From assembly GCA_946482625.1 (NCBI GenBank), contig CAMLSH010000167.1:1-7942 (forward strand): DNA of 7,942 bases. The letters run 5' to 3'. Positions 4,778 through 7,942 of this stretch are shown piece by piece. The notes below the pieces were generated by a model. The model saw nothing but the letters and a program-made list of their open reading frames with translations, was not told the DNA's origin and did not search any database. Position numbers and translations under genes: made by a program. Source of the DNA: an uncultured Opitutaceae bacterium. Its GTDB lineage: Bacteria > Verrucomicrobiota > Verrucomicrobiae > Opitutales > Opitutaceae. Positions within the stretch are counted from its first letter, which is position 1; every line of letters begins with the position of its first letter.

Positions 4778-6265
4778 ATGAGCTACCTCCTCGCGCTCGA
4801 TCAAGGCACCACCTCCAGCCGCGCGGTGATTTTCGACCGGCGCGGCCGCGTCCGGGCGCAGGCTCAGCAGGAGTTTCCGCAGCATTTCCCGAAGCCCGGC
4901 TGGGTGGAGCACGATCCGGAGGATATCTGGGAAACCACGCGCCGCACCGCGATCGCCGCTGTAGCGGACGCCAACCTCACGGGTACGCAGATCGCCGCCA
5001 TCGGGCTGACCAATCAACGCGAGACGACGCTGCTCTGGGAGCGCGCGACGGGGAAGCCGCTGGCGCCGGCCATTGTGTGGCAGGACCGGCGCACCGCCGG
5101 AATGTGCGAGCGGTTGAAAAAGGCGGGCCACGAGCCGCTTTTCCGGCGCAAGACGGGGCTGCTGCTCGATCCGTATTTCTCGGGCACGAAACTCGCGTGG
5201 CTGCTCGATCATGTGCCGGGCGCGCGTCGCCGGGCGGCGCGGGGTGAACTGGCGTTTGGCACCGTGGACACGTGGTTGTTGTGGAAGCTCACGGACGGTC
5301 GTATCCACGCGACCGATGCGACGAATGCGTCGCGGACGTTGCTCTATGATCTGCGTTCCGGGACTTGGGACGAGAAACTCCTGGCGCTCCTGCGCATCCC
5401 TTGCGCGGTGTTGCCGGAGATCCGCTCGTGCAGCGAAGTTTACGGCGAGGTTTCCTCGATCCCGGCGTTGAACGGCGTACGCATCGCGGGCGTGGCGGGC
5501 GACCAGCATGCGGCGCTTTTCGGGCAAGGCTGCTTTCGTCCGGGTACGGCGAAAAACACTTACGGCACCGGCTGTTTCATGCTGCTGAACACCGGCGCAA
5601 AACCAGTCGCCTCGAAGCACAAGCTGCTGACCACGCTCGCATGGAGGATCGGCACTCACACCGAGTACGCGCTGGAGGGCAGTGTCTTTATCGGCGGTGC
5701 AGTCGTGCAATGGCTGCGCGACGGCCTCGGGCTGATCGCGAGGTCCTCTGACATCGAGGAGCTGGCGGCGCGCGTGCCGGATAATGGCGGCGTCTATCTC
5801 GTGCCGGCGTTCACCGGCCTCGGCGCGCCGCACTGGGATGCGCAGGCGCGCGGCGTGATCGTGGGGCTCACACGCGGGACGAACGCGGGTCACGTGGCGC
5901 GCGCGGCGCTAGAGAGCATCGCGTTTCAAGTCGCCGATCTGATCGCCGCGATGGAAGCGGATGCCGGCCTTCGCTTGCGCGAACTCCGCGTGGATGGCGG
6001 TGCCACGGTGAATGCGGCGCTGCTGCAGTTTCAAAGCGATCTGCTCCGGCGATCCGTGGTGCGACCGCGTGTCACCGAGACGACTGCGCTCGGCGCCGCG
6101 TTTTTTGCCGGACTGGCCGTTGGGTATTGGAAAAGCCGAGACGAGATCGCCGCGCTTTGGCGGGCCGACCGGACGTTTCGCCCGAACGCGTCCGGTGTGG
6201 CGACGCGTTGTCAGCGGGACTGGCGGCGGGCCGTGGAGCGCGCGAAGGGCTGGGCCGACGCTTGA
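4778..6265 (+). CDS. glpK: Glycerol kinase
   Basis: Encodes 495 residues (E. coli GlpK has about 502). It phosphorylates glycerol with ATP to sn-glycerol 3-phosphate in the cytoplasm. Visible FGGY-kinase features: phosphate loop DQGTTSSR (8-15); substrate residues Arg81-Glu82 in NQRETT, Trp101 in VWQDRR and Tyr133; first FGGY signature at 133-145; catalytic Asp242 in [20 protein letters not shown] (260-269); [12 protein letters not shown] (306-317); [10 protein letters not shown] (345-354); second signature at 359-379; and DGGAT (406-410) near the nucleotide. The fructose-1,6-bisphosphate loop of E. coli (GGKGGTR before the catalytic Asp) is replaced by an unrelated, slightly shorter segment around 226-236, so that inhibition is probably absent. 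ATG at 4778 aligns with known GlpK starts; an in-frame ATG 66 nt upstream would add an unconserved tail. No Shine-Dalgarno site is seen. No glpF or glpD is adjacent. Confidence 0.97.
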   Translation: MSYLLALDQGTTSSRAVIFDRRGRVRAQAQQEFPQHFPKPGWVEHDPEDIWETTRRTAIAAVADANLTGTQIAAIGLTNQRETTLLWERATGKPLAPAIVWQDRRTAGMCERLKKAGHEPLFRRKTGLLLDPYFSGTKLAWLLDHVPGARRRAARGELAFGTVDTWLLWKLTDGRIHATDATNASRTLLYDLRSGTWDEKLLALLRIPCAVLPEIRSCSEVYGEVSSIPALNGVRIAGVAGDQHAALFGQGCFRPGTAKNTYGTGCFMLLNTGAKPVASKHKLLTTLAWRIGTHTEYALEGSVFIGGAVVQWLRDGLGLIARSSDIEELAARVPDNGGVYLVPAFTGLGAPHWDAQARGVIVGLTRGTNAGHVARAALESIAFQVADLIAAMEADAGLRLRELRVDGGATVNAALLQFQSDLLRRSVVRPRVTETTALGAAFFAGLAVGYWKSRDEIAALWRADRTFRPNASGVATRCQRDWRRAVERAKGWADA

Positions 6266-6317
6266 GAAGCGATGTGCACGAAATGCGTGGCGAAAGCGGC
6301 GTTTCCTCTAGAGGTCT

Positions 6318-6379
6318 CCGGCCGGCAAGCGCGACGCCGAAGTCCGGGAGCCCCGCGGCGTCGGCCGGTCCCGCTTTTT
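6318..6379 (+). terminator. Probable intrinsic terminator after glpK
   Basis: CCGGCC (6318-6323) pairs with GGCCGG (6363-6368), and GACGCCG (6333-6339) pairs with CGGCGTC (6356-6362). Together they give a 13-bp GC-rich stem with a 9-nt bulge on the 5' side and a 16-nt loop. TTTTT follows at 6375-6379, after a six-base gap. The stem is strong, but the bulge and the distance to the T-run make it imperfect. It lies 52 nt beyond the glpK stop. The rest of 6266-6455 shows no gene and no convincing promoter. Confidence 0.45.
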
Positions 6380-6455
6380 CAACTTCGTTTCTCAATTTGC
6401 CGCTTTGAAATTCCTTCCCGCTCTCCCATCCTCGCCCGCATCCTTGGCCCTAGGC

Positions 6456-7942
6456 ATGAAAAATCCCCGCACTTTTCGCTCCCTTGCTCGCAGTCTGCTC
6501 GGCGTCGCGCTCACCAGCGCCACAGCCTTTGCCATATCGCCGGACGATCTCTCGGCGCTGCGCGCCAAGGCCGAAACCGGTGACGGCATCGCGCAACATA
6601 ATCTCGGACTCGTCTACGCCAATTTGCAGGAGCCGGTTTCCGATCTGGTCGAGGCGTATGCCTGGCTGAACATAGCGGCCGATAACGGCGCCACCGGCCG
6701 GTCGTTGCTCATGGTGACGCGTCAGATGACGGCGGCGCAGATCGCCGACGGTAAACGCCGGCTCGAGCAGATCCGCGCCGCGATCGCGTCGAAGAAAGCC
6801 GTGCCGCCATCCGAGTTCACGGCGAGCGCGCCGGTCTCTCCCGTTGCCGACAGTCCTGTATCCGCTTCGCCGATCAGCCCGGTGGCGGTTCCTTCCGCCG
6901 AGGCCGACGCGCGCGAGGCGGAGTTGAAAAAAATCAGCGCCGAACTGGCCGACGCGTGGAAAGAAAACGATCAGTTGAAAACGGCGGTCACCAAGGCGGA
7001 GCAAGACGCCGCCGCCGCGATCGCGGCTCTGAAAGCCGAGCGCGACAAGCTTTCCCAGTCGTTGGAAAATTCGACGCGCGAGATCGCCGGCATGAAGGCG
7101 GCCGCCGCCAATTTCGAAGGCGAGCGCAACGGTCTGCTCCAGAAAATCGCCGCCGCTCAAGAAGCGTCCGACGGCGAGTTGCGGCTCAAAGTGGTCGCGT
7201 TGGAAAACGACCTCACGACAGCCCGCGCGGCGGCCAAAGAACTCGACGTTGCGAAGCAATCGCTCGCCTCGCTTGGCGACCAACAGCAAAAACTCACCGC
7301 GGAGAATCAGCGTCTGGCGAGCCTCGTGAAACAGGCGGAAACAGCCACGGCCGAGCAGACCGCTGCGGCAGAAAAAGACCTCGCCGCCCTCCGCGCCGAA
7401 CTGGCCGCTGTCCAGGCTCAGCAGGCCGATGCCGCGACGAAACTGGCTGCCGGCGAAAAAGTCGCCGCGGAGCTGGCCGGGTTGAAAGATCGCATGGCGG
7501 CATCGCAGCAGGCCCTCGCGGTCGCGACCGCCGAAGTGGCCGGTCTGAAGCAGGAATTACAGGACGCGAAAACCGGCGTTGTGCCCGTGGAGCAGCACCG
7601 CGAGTTGCAAGCGAGGCTCGAGTCGCACGCCGCCGAACAACAGAAGCAGGCGGCGGAGACATTGAAAAAAGCGCAGGATGACGCCGAGGCTGAAAAGTCC
7701 CGGCTCTCGGCTGAGCTGGCGGCTTTGACTGCGGCGACGACCGAGGAGATCGCAGGGCTGAAGGCGGGAGCCGCCAACTTCGAGGGCGAACGCAACGGTC
7801 TCTTGAAGAAGATCGAGGACACCGAGCGCTCGCTGGCGGCGGCAACGGCTGAGGCTACCGCGCTTCAGGAAAAGCTCGCGACGACTCAAAACGAAATGGT
7901 GCCCGCGCAGCAGCATAAGGAGCTCGAGGCCCGCCTCGCTGC
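6456..7942 (+). CDS. Secreted Sel1-repeat / long coiled-coil protein (3' end outside the window)
   Basis: The frame is open from ATG 6456 to the right edge: 495 codons plus two bases, with no stop, so the gene is incomplete. A Sec signal peptide spans 1-26, with likely cleavage after Ala-Phe-Ala. Residues 30-110 contain a Sel1-type helical repeat (LRAKAETGDGIAQHNLGLVY, then EAYAWLNIAADNG, and MTAAQIADGKRRLEQI). A Pro/Ser/Val hinge (116-147) follows. From about 150 to the edge the chain is an Ala/Glu/Lys/Gln-rich coiled coil with heptad patterning. Motifs recur: EIAGxKAxAANFEGERNGLLxKI at 209-231 and 431-453, and VPxxQHxELxARL at 376-388 and 482-494. No cysteine is present. Sel1 repeats mediate protein-protein contacts; the coil suggests a structural or scaffolding role in the periplasm, but the function is unknown. 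It starts 190 nt after glpK, without a visible Shine-Dalgarno site, and is probably a separate transcription unit. Confidence 0.85.
   Translation, partial: MKNPRTFRSLARSLLGVALTSATAFAISPDDLSALRAKAETGDGIAQHNLGLVYANLQEPVSDLVEAYAWLNIAADNGATGRSLLMVTRQMTAAQIADGKRRLEQIRAAIASKKAVPPSEFTASAPVSPVADSPVSASPISPVAVPSAEADAREAELKKISAELADAWKENDQLKTAVTKAEQDAAAAIAALKAERDKLSQSLENSTREIAGMKAAAANFEGERNGLLQKIAAAQEASDGELRLKVVALENDLTTARAAAKELDVAKQSLASLGDQQQKLTAENQRLASLVKQAETATAEQTAAAEKDLAALRAELAAVQAQQADAATKLAAGEKVAAELAGLKDRMAASQQALAVATAEVAGLKQELQDAKTGVVPVEQHRELQARLESHAAEQQKQAAETLKKAQDDAEAEKSRLSAELAALTAATTEEIAGLKAGAANFEGERNGLLKKIEDTERSLAAATAEATALQEKLATTQNEMVPAQQHKELEARLA
7080..7148 (+). repeat. Coiled-coil internal repeat, copy 1
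   Basis: This 69-nt segment encodes a 23-residue block containing NFEGERNGLL. It matches 7746-7814 at about 56 of 69 positions by eye. The copies lie 666 nt (222 codons) apart in the same frame. Confidence 0.8.
7746..7814 (+). repeat. Coiled-coil internal repeat, copy 2
   Basis: This is the partner of the repeat at 7080-7148. Most differences are at third codon positions, so the protein block is more conserved than the DNA, which suggests selection on the coil sequence and not only recent copying. Confidence 0.8.

Noticed and set aside
4625..5893. A 422-codon open frame on the minus strand opposite glpK
   Set aside because: It overlaps the unambiguous glycerol kinase gene; the product is Arg/Ala/Pro-rich with no signal peptide or motif.
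4587..6461. The shared 12-mer CTAGGCATGAAA at 4587-4598 and 6450-6461
   Set aside because: One or two exact 12-base matches are expected by chance in a window of this size; the contexts differ, one copy spanning a start codon and the other antisense upstream DNA.

Overview
This window looks like chromosomal DNA from a GC-rich, outer-membrane-bearing bacterium. Three proteins carry lipoprotein signals (Leu-Xaa-Ala/Ser-Gly-Cys type) and three more carry Sec signal peptides. None of the six chosen start codons has a clear Shine-Dalgarno motif. My best guess for the lineage is Verrucomicrobiota (Opitutales-like). That rests on gene content, GC content and the lack of Shine-Dalgarno sites, and is not proven by the sequence.

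Layout. Positions 1-56 hold eight perfect copies of the heptamer ACCAATG, followed by a tRNA-like fragment. From about 4573 down to 150 the minus strand encodes five envelope proteins. In transcription order these are: a secreted protein with two glycine-zipper domains; an LpoB-family lipoprotein; a YcfL-family lipoprotein; a strong intrinsic terminator; a secreted protein of unknown function whose signal peptide is partly made of the same heptamer repeat; and a COG3014-like lipoprotein. Paired hairpins lie between the last two genes. From 4778 the plus strand carries a complete glycerol kinase gene (glpK), a probable terminator, and the first 495 codons of a secreted Sel1-repeat plus coiled-coil protein that runs off the right edge.

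How it fits together. The minus-strand block is best read as an envelope or peptidoglycan-related cluster. In Enterobacteria LpoB is the outer-membrane activator of the bifunctional penicillin-binding protein PBP1b, and ycfL is its neighbour. Here the two genes stand in reversed order and are joined by a COG3014-like lipoprotein and an uncharacterised protein that shows LpoB-like sequence landmarks. The glycerol kinase is divergent from the cluster and appears to be a separate metabolic unit. The most interesting points are the heptamer repeat that has become a signal peptide, the possible second LpoB-like protein, the terminator standing 20 nt before a start codon, and the internally duplicated glycine-zipper gene. 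No stretch longer than 300 bases lacks a gene.
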